Below, in pieces: positions 20,508 to 31,891 of a DNA stretch of 64,000 nt. Made by a program: the position numbers and the translations under genes. The stretch is from Malus domestica (lineage: Eukaryota; Streptophyta; Magnoliopsida; Rosales; Rosaceae), in NCBI RefSeq assembly GCF_042453785.1, contig NC_091677.1, positions 4,311,501-4,375,500 of the forward strand. The letters are read 5' to 3'. The notes beneath the pieces were generated by a model that worked only from the letters and a program-made list of their open reading frames with translations, made no database searches and was not told the DNA's origin. Each line of letters begins with the position of its first letter. Positions within the stretch are counted from its first letter, which is position 1.

Positions 20508-20804
20508 ATGAGTGCAGCGGCCGGAGTTCCTTCTCGGGCGGAGGTGCTCACGATGTTCCGCTCTTTTCTCCGAGTGGCTCGCAAATTCACCGACTACAAC
20601 ATCAGGGAGTACACGAAACGCAGAGCCGTCGACGCGTTTCGTCAGAATCGAAACCTTTCGGACCCGTCTGCCATTTCCGCCGCGTTCTCAGACGGGAAGG
20701 CTCAGCTGGAGGTCGCCAAGCGGCAGGCTGTTATTTACTCTCTCTACGCTCCCAAGCTTAAGAGCGTCATGGAGGTTCAGAACCCAATCAAGCACCGAAA
20801 TTGA
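20508..20804 (+). CDS. ISD11: LYR-motif protein, ISD11/LYRM4 homologue
   Basis: A 98-residue protein in one coding exon. ISD11 stabilises the cysteine desulfurase NFS1 in the mitochondrial matrix, the first step of Fe-S cluster assembly. The sequence shows an N-terminal FRSFLRVARKF helix (the LYR-type segment), then DYNIREYTKRR with DAFRQN, typical of the ISD11 branch, then a second helix around KAQLEVAKRQAVIYSLYAPK. Length fits the family (about 90-100 residues). The start at 20508 follows a CT-rich leader. An intron probably lies in the 3' UTR, from GTAAAA at about 20816 to the CAG ending at about 22387, with AATAAA at 22573. The motif is a degenerate LYR, so another LYRM member is a lesser possibility. 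Confidence 0.8.
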   Translation: MSAAAGVPSRAEVLTMFRSFLRVARKFTDYNIREYTKRRAVDAFRQNRNLSDPSAISAAFSDGKAQLEVAKRQAVIYSLYAPKLKSVMEVQNPIKHRN

Positions 20805-20815
20805 TTCATTTCCGG

Positions 20816-22600
20816 GTAAAATCCCGTCTTATCTACACTAAATATGATTAATTTTCCTTAATTTTGTTGTGTTTTTGTAATCTAATTCGAACTTGCGTGC
20901 GCACAGATCTTCAATTTGTTGGGTTTTTGCTAGTCTGGGTTTTATTAGGGTTTTTGGTTGTCTGATTAATGGGTTTGTATGCATAATTTGGTTTTTAATT
21001 ATTAATTAATGAGGATGAATGATGCTTTCTCTGTTTCTGAGTAATTTTGGGTAAAGAAATAAAAATTGAAACTTTTGGTCTCAATCACTATAGGAATTCC
21101 TGGGAATCCTAAAATTCGTTTATATCTTAATTCCAACTTAGCCTTCATGATGTGAGTGACTGACTGTTTTGTTTCTTTGATGAAAAGATTATATCTTGAT
21201 AATCGAAATCGTTAGGTATTGTTTTCCCTCTTTGATGGTGAAAGTGCTTAAACTGGATTAACTTCTCTAGGTCCGTATGATAACCATTTCGTTTTCAGTG
21301 TTTACTTTTTGTTTATAAACCAAAAACCAAAAATTGTAAACCAAAAACTGTAAATGAAATGGTTATCAAACGGCCCTAAGCTTATTTTATTTCAGAATGT
21401 TTAGTTTTTTGTCATGGAAAGACTATATATCAAACTTGATGCACAAATAGATATCGAATCATAAATTATTTAGTGAAGTTAGAGGTTGTGAAATGTGAGG
21501 TGAGTTCTTCATTTGGCCGGAACTATGCAAAAATATTATATTCAAGGCTTATTTGCCTTTGTTCTTCTCCTTCTTGTGATTTGGCTTCTCAGTGTTTGAA
21601 TTGTGTCAAATGCGCTTGAGCAGTACTCCCTGTTAGTCAGTTTTTCAAAAACAAGTTCCAATAGGTGCGGTACATTTACACTCCAAAGTATCATTACAAT
21701 TCGGTTTTGTTAAGACAAGTTATATTGAAATAAGTTCGGGGATGTTCAGTACACTTACTCTCTAAAAAACCCTTGCCATCCGGAAAGACAAGTTCTAACT
21801 TTAAGCCATTTTACAATCCGGTTTTATTTATGACAAAATCATCTAAATAAGTTCTAAGATGTTCAGTACATTACTCAATGAAAGATCCTTACAAGCTAAT
21901 GTTTTGCGAAGACTAGTTCTATCTATAATCCATTTTACAATCCGGTTTCTTAAGACGCTCTTAACTTCTAACCATAAAACATGATACTTTGATATCAGAG
22001 TGAATGCCACTGTGTGATTTGTCTAAACTGTACAACGAGCATTGCTTTTGCAAAGACAAGTTCTATTCAGTGGTCATGAGTTATGAGTCATGAGTCATGA
22101 CTCATGACAAGACTCTGATAATCGAGATTATGTATAGCTTTAAACCTCAACTCTCAACTCATATTGCTGCGTTTACCTTTAGTCATGGTTGAGCCAACTG
22201 TTTCTCGATACTGATAACTGTTGTTCGTTGCACATGACCAACCCAATTTGAGACTTGTTCCCCTTGTGACCTCCTGATGGGTGGCTACTCATATCTTGTG
22301 GATCTCTCTATTGAGCGTAATTTTTATACTTTGAATGTTTGTAGCAGTCTTGACGTATTGTTGCTGCAATTCTTTGATTTGTGCAGGTTTGCGAAATTTT
22401 CACTTCTGTTGACGAGCGATTTCAGGGACCATTTGTAATGATGTAGCTCATTGGACTTCTGGGGCTTAAGCTTTGTATTTTAAGCCTTTAAGTTTGAGTT
22501 TTTGGGTTTAAAGGTGTAATTAGTTTTGAATTTTGAGTACCCTAGAGGAATATCTGTTTGCATTTTTTTGCAATAAAGAACAAATTTATAACCTTTCTTC
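20816..22600 (+). other. Probable 3' UTR with intron of the LYR gene
   Basis: Intron-like T-rich sequence without ORFs runs to TTTGTGCAG at about 22387, then a short exon-like stretch with AATAAA at 22573. A small hairpin MITE (21268-21378) and a palindromic ATGAGTCATGACTCAT cluster (about 22077-22110) lie within it. Confidence 0.5.
21268..21378. mobile_element. Small MITE inside the LYR gene 3' intron
   Basis: Arms AGGTCCGTATGATAACCATT and the reverse complement of AATGGTTATCAAACGGCCCT frame about 70 bp of A/T-rich sequence with repeated AAACCAAAAA. Confidence 0.55.
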
Positions 22601-24081
22601 TGATGCGGATTTGAAGTTCAAATTTCATAAACTTCATGGTTATGCAATAGTATATAAATCATTGGAGATGTGATTGAAATCTTCTGAAAATGGTGGCTTT
22701 TACTAGTTTACCTTTGTTGTGACCAATTTTACTGGAGGGGGAGAGAGTTCGACTGGAGAAAAAGAGAGATAGAGAATGACTTGAGAAATTCAGGAATATG
22801 AATTCTTTATTTATTTAAGGAAGAGAGAATAACTTGCGCTTCAAGTCATACAAAGTTTAATAGAAAAAATCATCTAGATCTCGAAGAAGCTTAAGATTTA
22901 CACAATCACATTGTTAAATATTAATTACTAACAACCTTTTCTTTAAACTTGCTCTAAATATTCTTAAATTGAAAATTCGGTTTAGGTCAAAGAATAATCT
23001 TGAATTCGAAAAAAAAAAGAAAAAAAAGAAGAATAATCTTGAATTTTGAAGCAATGCAAACAAGAAGGACAAGAAAAACGATCCTTACAATTTTAGTGAT
23101 ATTTTAGAACAATCAAATCTGCCGGAGGAATTTGAACTCTAAAAAACAAAAGGGGAAGCCAACCAACTTAACCTAGAACTGCAACAAATCGTATAATTAA
23201 ACATATACAAGTGATATTTAGAACAATCAAATATATGAGAGGAATTTAAACTCATGAAAACAGAGGCGGACACAAATTTCAGCCAACTGACCTAATGCGG
23301 AACTGAACAATTCTCATGAGTTCAGATCCTCGCCGGATTCTCTTTGTGAAGATCTCAGAGATTCGTGAATCATGTCCATGAATCGTACATCGTACGATCA
23401 TATATCATTTTAAATATTTTTATTTAAAAATGAACATAAACAGTACTTAAAGAAAACTGACCGTACGATATACGATGAACGAACATGGATCTTCGCCAAA
23501 AGAATCCGAAGAGTATCCTGTTAGAATTGTCATTATTAAAGAGTAATATAATGGGCTTTATTTCAGCCTACGGACGAAGCGTATCAGCCGTCCGATCTCC
23601 CAATACACCAGCCCCCAACTTAAACCATCGGACGGCTCACGTAGTGTTTGTATTCGGTAAGCGAAAGCAGAGCGTAATTGTAGTCCTCCCATTCCTCTGG
23701 TCCGCGGCGGCGCGCATTTTTGTCTCTTAAAAACTCCCATCACCTCACCTTCTTCTCGCTCTCACTCTCTGCAACTCCAAAATTTGTAAGGTAAATTTTG
23801 AAAACCCTTTAAATTTATCAACTTTAATTACTCTGACGACTTCGAGAGGGAGTTTCCGGTAATTTGATCTGAGTTCTTAGATAACTGTCTAATATTTTGT
23901 AGCAGAATTTTGATTTGGGTCCAAAAATTCGCATCATTTTTCATATTTTTATGCGAAGATTGAGAATTTGAGTGGTTTTTCACTGTAAATTTGCTACAGA
24001 GTTGAAGGGTACCCTTTGGTTTTGAGCTGTAATTTGTAAGGTTTTCGCTTTCGGAAATGGAGGGTACCCTCTAATTTTGTA
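22600..24081. other. Intergenic region and FRS gene leader
   Basis: No ORF of note. A MITE lies at 23324-23522. The stretch 23700-24081 is probably promoter and 5' UTR of the FRS gene: CT-rich sequence at about 23745-23775, then a possible intron from GTAAATTTTG (about 23790). Confidence 0.45.
23324..23522. mobile_element. MITE, same family as 1599-1804
   Basis: Ends GATCCTCGCCGGATTCT and AGAATCCGAAGAGTATCC. The internal arms CGTACATCGTACGATCATAT and ACCGTACGATATACGATG form a long hairpin around an AT-rich loop. Confidence 0.65.
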
Positions 24082-26220
24082 ATGCAAGAGGGGATTGAAA
24101 TTGAACAGTATATCATCATGGAGGCAGAGCCTTCCGGTGAATGCGTAGGCAAGGTAGTGGACTCGAATGTGGCATTGGAAGGTGAAAGCTATGGACATTG
24201 TGTCGTAGAGGATGTCGAAGCTCCGGTGGTGTTGGATGATGGCAAAGAGGGTGATGTGGAGATTGACTTGTCACAGTTAGTAGGAGGTGGGATTATAGAG
24301 CCCACATTGGGTATGGAGTTTACTTCCGAAGACGATGCTAGGAATTTTTACAATGCGTATGCTAAACAAACGGGGTTTAGCATTCGCGTGAACTCATATT
24401 ACCGCTCGAAGAAGGATAATTCGATTATATCTAGGGAGTTTTGTTGTTCTAAAGAAGGGTTCCGCCGGGAGAAAAATGCGAAGAGAGATTCAGGCGAGGA
24501 TGTGAAGAGAAGGCGTGCTAGGGCAATCACTAGGGAAGGTTGCAAGGCGCTGATGACTGTGAGGAAGCGCGAAAATGGGAGATGGTATGTGGTGAAGCTA
24601 GAGAAGGACCATAATCATGAGCTGGTCACTCCTGCTATGCGGCATTTCCTTAGGTCGCATAAGCAGGATTTTGATGCTGACAAAAGTTGTAGCAACTCTT
24701 TCAGTTCTCCGGGATTGTCTTTGGATGCTTCCGCAGATGTCTTGGCTGATTCTGGCAGTTTCGGAAAGATGGCATTTGCTGTGCAGAGTGATGTCAATTA
24801 TATCGGAAGCGGCCGGTTGAGCACTTTTGGCATCGATGCCCAAAGTTTGCTTGGGTTTTTTAAGGTTATGCAAGCGAGTGATCCAGCATTTTATTATGCA
24901 ATACAGGTTGACGAAGAAGAGAGGCTGAGTAGCGTCTTTTGGGTTGACACAAGATCAAGAATCGCTTACAACTGTTTCTCCGATGTTGTAGCCTTTGATA
25001 CTACTTATCAAGTGAACCAGTACAAAATGCCATTTGCGCCATTCACTGGAGTAAATCATCACAAACATTCAGTTCTGTTCGGTTGTGCATTGCTTGCAGA
25101 TGAGTCTGAATCTACCTTCATTTGGCTCTTCACAACTTGGCTTGAGGCAATGTCTGGACGGCAGCCAGGTCTAATTATAACCGATTATGACCCAGCTATA
25201 AGTCGAGCAGTGCAACAAGTTTTTCCTCAATCAATTCATCGATATTGCAAGTGGCATATCATAAGCAAAATGCCAAAGGAAATGGGAAATGTATATAGTG
25301 TAACCCCAAGGACTTTTCAAGTTGAATTTGATAGATGCATTAACAAGAGCGAGACACCTGATGAGTTTGAATCAGCTTGGCAGATGCTTCTTGATAAGTA
25401 CAGTCTTAGAGAGAGTGATTGGCTTCAATCGCTTTATATTGATCGCAAATTGTGGGTTCCGGTGTACATAAGAGACGCATTCTTTGCTGGGCTGTATGCT
25501 GCCCAGCGGAGTGGAACTGTGAACTCGCTTTTTGATGGCTATGTGAATGCTGGAACTACCTTACAAGATTTTGCAGAGCAATATGAAAAGGCTTTAGATG
25601 AAAGATATGAGAAAGAAGCAAAGGCAGAGTTCGAAACTTTTTATACTAAACCGGTTCTAAAAACACCACTTCCTGTGGAAAAGCAAGGAGCAGACATCTA
25701 CACAAGAAACATGTTCACCATATTTCAGGATGAAGTTTTTGAATCCCTCGTGTTTGCCGTGAAATTAAGTGCCGAGGACAGAGGAACAAGAACTTATGAG
25801 GTAGCAAGATTCAACGAAGAACATAAAATTTATTTCGTAGCTTTTAACATAGCTGAACAACTAGCTAGTTGCAGTTGCAAGATGTTTGAATTTGAAGGGA
25901 TCCTCTGCAGACATGTGCTTGCAGTGTTTAAAGCCACAAATGTCTTTACACTCCCACCCTGTTATATCTTAAAGAGATGGACCCGAAATGCGAAGGAAGA
26001 GGCTATGTTGGATGTCCTTCCGTGTGTTGAATTACAGGGAAATTCTCAGAAGGGCAGGAACTTGCAATACAATGTTCTGTACCACGAAGCCATTAAATGT
26101 GCAGAGGAAGGGATGGCATCTGACCAAATTTTCAAGGTGGCACTCAACGCATTAAGAGAGGCTAGGGTGAAAATTGCTGGTGCAAAGCGAAACGCCATGA
26201 AATCATTTCCCCAAAACTAG
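24082..26220 (+). CDS. FAR1-RELATED SEQUENCE (FRS) transcription factor
   Basis: A 712-residue single-exon protein. FRS proteins derive from a domesticated Mutator-like transposase and act in the nucleus as transcription factors, for example in phytochrome A signalling. Domains: FAR1 DNA-binding zinc finger at about residues 85-180 (NFYNAYAKQTGFSIRV, CCSKEGF, KDHNHELV); MULE transposase domain at about 306-395 (TDYDPAISRAV, HRYCKWHI); SWIM zinc finger at about 595-616 (CSCKMFEFEGILCRH). Starts at codon 1 (24082) and codon 13 (24118) are both possible. Mutator-type catalytic residues may be partly kept, but no terminal inverted repeats flank the gene, which fits a host gene. Probable 3' UTR introns follow (GACAGGTAGG at about 26270 to TTTGCAG at about 26466). 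The member of the FRS family is not assigned. Confidence 0.92.
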   Translation: MQEGIEIEQYIIMEAEPSGECVGKVVDSNVALEGESYGHCVVEDVEAPVVLDDGKEGDVEIDLSQLVGGGIIEPTLGMEFTSEDDARNFYNAYAKQTGFSIRVNSYYRSKKDNSIISREFCCSKEGFRREKNAKRDSGEDVKRRRARAITREGCKALMTVRKRENGRWYVVKLEKDHNHELVTPAMRHFLRSHKQDFDADKSCSNSFSSPGLSLDASADVLADSGSFGKMAFAVQSDVNYIGSGRLSTFGIDAQSLLGFFKVMQASDPAFYYAIQVDEEERLSSVFWVDTRSRIAYNCFSDVVAFDTTYQVNQYKMPFAPFTGVNHHKHSVLFGCALLADESESTFIWLFTTWLEAMSGRQPGLIITDYDPAISRAVQQVFPQSIHRYCKWHIISKMPKEMGNVYSVTPRTFQVEFDRCINKSETPDEFESAWQMLLDKYSLRESDWLQSLYIDRKLWVPVYIRDAFFAGLYAAQRSGTVNSLFDGYVNAGTTLQDFAEQYEKALDERYEKEAKAEFETFYTKPVLKTPLPVEKQGADIYTRNMFTIFQDEVFESLVFAVKLSAEDRGTRTYEVARFNEEHKIYFVAFNIAEQLASCSCKMFEFEGILCRHVLAVFKATNVFTLPPCYILKRWTRNAKEEAMLDVLPCVELQGNSQKGRNLQYNVLYHEAIKCAEEGMASDQIFKVALNALREARVKIAGAKRNAMKSFPQN

Positions 26221-26621
26221 AAACTAGGGCTAGGACAAGCTATCAAGGGAGATGACGCCGCAATTGCTAGACAGGTAGGCTGATAGTTCCCGTCGACCAC
26301 CAGAAAGGACTCTTTTGAAGAAAATAACTTCAACAAATACATGTCAGGCCAGTGATTAAGGATTCAGATAAAAAAAAATGCAGTTGTAAGTTACTTTTGT
26401 TGAGATAGTCATTCCTCTGCGTCGAACATCTGCACCTTCTCTTACATGGTTTTCTCTCTTTTGCAGGACAACAAAAACTAAACGTTTGCCAACGCAGCAA
26501 GTAGAGGGAGGATATGAGACTGACATTCATTCAAGTTCGAGGTTTTTCTTTCTTTTTTCTGTTCGTTGAATATAATTCATGTTAAAAAAATTCCAAGCAT
26601 TACGTTTGGAGATGCAGCTTA

Positions 26622-26816
26622 AGATTTGAAGAACTTGGCTTTCTGGTTTCCTTTTTCCTCTCGAAATAAGTTTCGTTAATCTGCACTGATTTTCCGTAAC
26701 ATGAACATTGCGGTTTCAGATTTGAAGAACTTGGCTTTCTGTATTCCTTTTTCCTCTCGAAATAAGTTTCGTTAAATCTGCAGATTCTGCTCAGATTTTC
26801 CGCAACATGAACATTG
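26622..26816. repeat. About 96-bp tandem duplication 3' of the FRS gene
   Basis: Copies at 26622-26717 and 26718-26816 both start AGATTTGAAGAACTTGGCTT and end ACATGAACATTGCG, with small indels. They are non-coding. Confidence 0.85.
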
Positions 26817-27175
26817 CGTTAAGGTGGTCTTTGCATATTTGATGAGATTTCTATGAATTAGAAAACCCTAATTCCTTTTAATTGGTACACATTTCAAAGA
26901 AAGAACAAACAGGGAGCAATAAAGAGTCGAAAGAAATCTGGTTAAATTCATCATCCAAAATACATAGAATCTTTAGGTGGAAGGTTACATCTTACGGAAC
27001 AGTGTTCGGACTCCCTCTACCAGCAGCCGAGGGAAAGGATCAAACCCCCATCGGACATCTATTTCTTGGTGTTCTACTAATCGACCAAAACCTAATGATT
27101 AGAATGACATTTGCGGATGATACGATGGGGAAGACCTAATGTCCACCCCGACAGCCACACACAAACTGTACCCCT
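26817..27175. other. Intergenic or 3' UTR between convergent FRS and BAG8 genes
   Basis: Open on the plus strand at 26882-27139 but without recognisable similarity. It most likely contains the 3' UTR of the minus-strand gene that follows. Confidence 0.4.
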
Positions 27176-28678
27176 TCATTTCACAAGTTTCACAGGCTTG
27201 TTTCTCTTTACCATATCAGCTTTCGACTCCATCTTCAGTGGCAAAGGAGCTGAGAATAACAAATACTCATTCCGAGCCTGACCATGGCCTTTGGTTTCGT
27301 AAAAATCTTCTCTTCTCGGAATCATTCTGGCTCTAGGGTTTCTTTCTCCATCACTACTAGCCTCTGGTGATCCACCATTCTCCGTGAGTGCCTCCTCGTC
27401 ATCCTCCTCAGTCTCCTGAACAAAGGCTTTAACTTCTTCAACCTCACTGCAAAGGTTCCCAATAAGCTCTCCATGATCATCGCTAGAATCACTCCCATCC
27501 CCACTCGAAACCGGTTCATCGGAGTTGCTAATGACCCGATACACATTACCATTTTCCGCAAAGCTCACATTTTTCTTGACCTTAGGTTGAAGCCCATGCC
27601 TTTTCACCAACACCCCATTTTTAAATCGAAGTCTAAGGTTTTCTTCATCTTCGTCACTGACATGCTGAAACCCTTCAAGCTCCACATCCTCCTCATCATT
27701 CTCCGAAACTCTAGCAAACCCACGAATCTTCTCGATCCTATCCCTCAAATTCTCAATCTTCTCCCTCTGATCCCTTCCCAAATCGCCACCGCACTTGGCG
27801 GGCAAAACCCGTGATTTGTTAACATTTTGACCAAACCTCACATTCTTCACTGCTTTCAGTGAAAGCCCAAGCCTTTTCATAACAACCCCATCAATGAACT
27901 CCAAAAACCTTACCAAATCTCTGCTAATCAACCTCTTCCCATCCCTAACAATCGGATCGCCGCTCTGGAAACAAAATGCACAACCAAAAACCTCTAAGAA
28001 AATAACAAAAAGGCAGTAACTTTATAAAAAAAAATTAGTAAAATTGCAATTACCCATGAAATTATTTACCTGAATCGAGTCGAGCTTGAGAAGTAAATCG
28101 ATGGATTTCTGAGAAATGGCGTGAAAATCCAAGTTGGTTTCACTGGAAATCAAGGATTTGAGAGAGGTGAAGGCAGACTTGATGAATGCGAGGTCTTTGA
28201 GCTGCCTGAGGGTTTGTGATCTGCGAACGAGGAAAGCACGGAAGTGGGTTTGAATCACTCGGGCGGCTGAGTCTCTGAGAGACCGCGAGTACGGAGAGTG
28301 GGAACGGTGGGAGGAGGAGGAGGAGGAGGAGTAGTGGTGGAGGGAGGCTTCGAGGGCTTCGATGCGGGAGAGGAGGGAGAAGATAAGTTGGTCTTGCTGT
28401 TCTTGGTGGTGGAAACGATGTTTTGGGTGGTGGGATTTGTGGGTGTGGTGATTGGGGTGGGGAGAGTAGGGATCTGGTGGGTTAGACTGGAGAAGCTGAG
28501 AAGCGAGGGCTTGGAGAAGTGGGTCCGTGGCTGGTGGTGGTGGTGGACAGGGATGGTGGGATTGGGTGCAGCAGCAGGTGTTGTAGGAGCTGGTGCAGCA
28601 AATGGCGGTGGTGGGGGGTTGGGGTTGGTGGTGGTGAGTGTGAGGGTGAGGGTGGTGGAGGTGGTGGTGGGAGGCCAT
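27176..28678 (-). CDS. BAG8: BAG-family co-chaperone with IQ motif (BAG8-like)
   Basis: Two exons, 28678-28070 and 27964-27176, joined by a GT-AG intron in phase 0, give 465 residues. BAG proteins bind the Hsp70 ATPase domain; plant BAG5-8 also bind calmodulin through an IQ motif. The N-terminus is extremely His/Pro/Ser-rich (residues 1-130). The IQ motif AARVIQTHFRAFLVRR follows at about 138-153. It is followed directly by a BAG-like helical domain that spans the exon junction (KDLAFIKSAFTSLKSLI, RDLVRFLEFIDGVV). The C-terminal half is charged, with acidic serine-rich stretches. BAG8 of Arabidopsis is annotated as chloroplastic; no clear transit peptide is obvious here. Assignment to BAG8 over other IQ-BAG members is from overall organisation and memory. 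Confidence 0.75.
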
Positions 28679-28821
28679 TTGTGGAAGCCAAGAAGGTGAA
28701 GTTTAGGAAGGAAATGATGGGTTTATGGTAGAGGAAATGGGGGTTTGGGTCTTTCAGTAGAATTTGATTCCATGACATAGATCAGTAGCAATAAACCATA
28801 AAATTTGATAAAGTTAAGCGT

Positions 28822-28972
28822 TCTAGGAATCCTGTGATCATGATCGTTTATCGTACATCTCCGGTTCGTTAAGTATTATTTATATTTAATTTTAAATTTT
28901 AAAATAATTTCTAAACATACAATATATGACGAACGGTTATAATCCCGAAATCTTTAGAATTCCTAAAAAAAC
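28822..28972. mobile_element. MITE-like hairpin related to 1599-1804
   Basis: Arms AGGAATCCTGTGATC...CGTTTATCGTACATC and ACGAACGGTTATAATCC...AGAATTCCT around an AT-rich core. It is shorter and more decayed than the other two copies. Confidence 0.5.
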
Positions 28973-30293
28973 ATAATCCGACGATAATCATTTTCCTATT
29001 TGGATCCGATAATTAAAGCATGTGACTTTATTACACTTTACATCAAAAAGTGATGTGAGTATCACGTGGCATGGCCCCCAGGCCGATGGTTTTTCTTTTG
29101 TTGGTCTTTGTATGGTCAACGGTTTTGGAGTCCATTTGGTTAAGTGGCCCTACATGTCCTTATATTTGGGCCCTATTGGTATGGTTGGGACCCAAGTAAG
29201 TGAATTGGGTCAATCAAAGGTCCAAAATTCCAAATTGAAATTGGTTTGAGAAGTTATTTTGGTCAATTCTGAAGTTCGAATTTAAGACCTCTCAATTAAA
29301 ATTGAAGAGAAATACTATTGAATAGCACTAAGTAGCTGGTTTAAGAAAATTTAAGCTTATGACATGTATGCTTACATAAAATGACCTTAGTATCATATTG
29401 ATTTTTGACCTATCATGTTTTTTTTTTTGTCAAAGACCTATCATGTGTTTACTAACATAAAAAAGCATACGGAAATTTTTTCACAAATTTTTAATTTAAT
29501 ATATAAATGATATGTTTACTTACTAGAATTGAGTATGAGAAAAGACTCAAAGAGAAAATCATTACAACCTTGGAGTTTTCACATTTTTACAAATTTTATT
29601 AGGATTCGAGAAAAAATATTTGAGTGTCGCCTTAAAATGAATACTCATATACTCTCAAAGTTGGAAATGTGGGATCAACTAAGAGGACTAGTTGATTTGA
29701 TTCATATTTTTCATTTTCTCTATTTCCAAGTTCATCAATCTCATACTCTCATTTTTTATAAGGTGACGTTAGACAGATCATTTTCTAACTATATTTTGTA
29801 AACCACATAATACGACGGTTGTTGTTTGATTTTTTCTTTAAATCATTAAAGAATGACCTTCAATCATCAAACAATTAAGGAGACTGCAAAGAAGAAGAAT
29901 AAAAATTAGCTCCACCCATTACACGTGAGGTTTTACTTTATAGAATTTTTTTTTCAATGTGCTTATAACACGATCGGTATATCAAATATCATAATATAAA
30001 TAATTAATACCGAAAAATCTCTCCACTTCCTGCCAACAAATGGAGGACAGAAAAACAAAAATTAAATAGCTTTGTGTAATGCATCCGAGTGTTTTTATCA
30101 TTTTTGTCTCTTTTCAGACATTCCACCGGATCAGGATCCTATCCTGAGCTAAGGGTGAGGATCCTCTGAGCAAGCTCATCGGTCTGTTCAAATTTTATCC
30201 AACGACTACAAGCAGAGAGCCTCTCTAAAAGTGACGGTGTAAATACAACGAACCAGAGATATAAATCCGTGCAATTAAGAATGGAAATATAGG

Positions 30294-30400
30294 TGGTACA
30301 TCATGTATTTTTATATAAGTGATAAAAAGTTTTATTGTTCAAGTTATTAACTTTTTGACACACATGTTTTATCATTTATGTAGTAACACGTGATGTACCA
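30294..30400. mobile_element. Small MITE, about 107 bp
   Basis: Terminal inverted repeats TGGTACATCATGTA and ACACGTGATGTACCA surround an AT-rich core resembling the MITE at 20236-20348. Confidence 0.6.
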
Positions 30401-31672
30401 TATTGTATGCCGATTACATTGAAAAATCTCTATGTGCAATCATAGATAGAATATAATATTAAAACTGTCAATTTATTTAAAGTAATAATTTAGGCTGAAA
30501 AATAGCTCCAATCGATGCCGGTTTGATCCGAAATTTGTTGCCATATTTCTTCATATTTACTATTTTATTTTATTTTATTTAAGAAAAATTAATACAGATT
30601 GAAGAGAGATCCAGATCCAGTGCAATTGCAGAAACCATACAAATGTTGCACTCAACTGGCTCTAAATTAGTCAAAAGAGTTGACTCATCGTAATCAACAA
30701 ATAAAGGCATGCCATGTGGATCATGTGGTAACCAAATCAAAATTTGTGTTTAAACCTTAAGATTTGACTATAATAGTTAGTATAATTGTATTTTTCTTTT
30801 CTAAAAAACGATATTATCTCTATTAAAGAAGAGGATATGGATTTAGTCTCATAATATGCTAGTAATAATGTAGTACAAATTCGTCTTTTAAGAGAATCGA
30901 GTCTAATACTTCTCACTTACAAGTAAAGAGGAATATCACTGAACCGTGGTGACAATTAAGATAATTATATTAAATAATATATTCACCTGAAGAGAAATAC
31001 TAAAGGGACAATCTATGTATTATCTGTCATCCCACAATTTAACATGAATTCCAGTGCCAAATGTGGGATGGCACAAAATCCATGTAGAGTCTCACTTTTA
31101 TCATTTTTCTTCACATGAATATATTTGACCCTCAAAGAGTTATTACATTAAATACTTGTAAGTATTGTAGCTAATCTCTAAACTTTAAAGTCGATTATTA
31201 CTGAAATACCAATTTTTTGTTCCTTTTCACAATCAACATTCTAAATTACTTTTAATTGTTTTTTTAATAAGAAGATTCAAATTTGAATAAAGAAAGGAAA
31301 CTTAACTAAATGACAATACTTAGTTGGACAAAATGATACAACCTTTTCACATGGTCCTGCGTTATTCGATCTAGATACCCTTATAATAAAATCACATGTG
31401 TAATACTTCATTTTTGGAACGAAAGAGTGGACATAGTAACTTAGCTAAAGAGAACGATTTATGTGAAATGCGTACATCGTCACGGATGTATTAATGCACT
31501 AATATACTGTCATACGTAAGTTTTTTTTCTCACATATTAAAGGGTAATTCGGTGGAACATTTCATGTAAGATGAAACCGCAGGTACGGATGTACCACATC
31601 TCAACTGTCATATGAATCAGAAGTGCAAAGTGCATTTAGTAAAAGAAACAGAGTGGGGTCCGTGATCAATGG

Positions 31673-31678
<6 letters not shown>

Positions 31679-31721
<43 letters not shown>

Positions 31722-31732
31722 GTGTGTGTGTG
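31679..31732. repeat. (GA)n/(GT)n microsatellite in the PHS1 promoter or 5' UTR
   Basis: About 20 GA units followed by GTGTGTGTG, 160 bp upstream of the PHS1 start codon. GA-rich tracts near plant promoters can bind BBR/BPC factors; this is inference. Confidence 0.9.
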
Positions 31733-31891
31733 AAGTCTCGTGAAAAGCGATAAAGAAGGCAGATCCTCATAATCTCAGTAGTATCCGCATCACATTCACA
31801 AACAAACGAACGAGTCTCAGTGGCCCAGTGACTTAGAAACTCAGACACTTGAGAGAGTCGTCTTCTTCTACTGAGAGAACATTTTGCAGCA

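Larger units (their letters stand above)
28679..31678. other. Intergenic region between BAG8 and PHS1
   Basis: Three kilobases without a credible gene. It holds a MITE-like hairpin (28822-28972), a small MITE (30294-30400) and another weak hairpin around 29795-29870 (CGACGGTTGTTGTTTGAT against ATCATCAAAC). Confidence 0.55.

Noticed and set aside
28298-28699. 133-residue glycine/valine-rich plus-strand ORF
   Set aside because: It is the antisense shadow of the His/Pro/Ser-rich first exon of the BAG8-like gene. The composition follows from the opposite strand.
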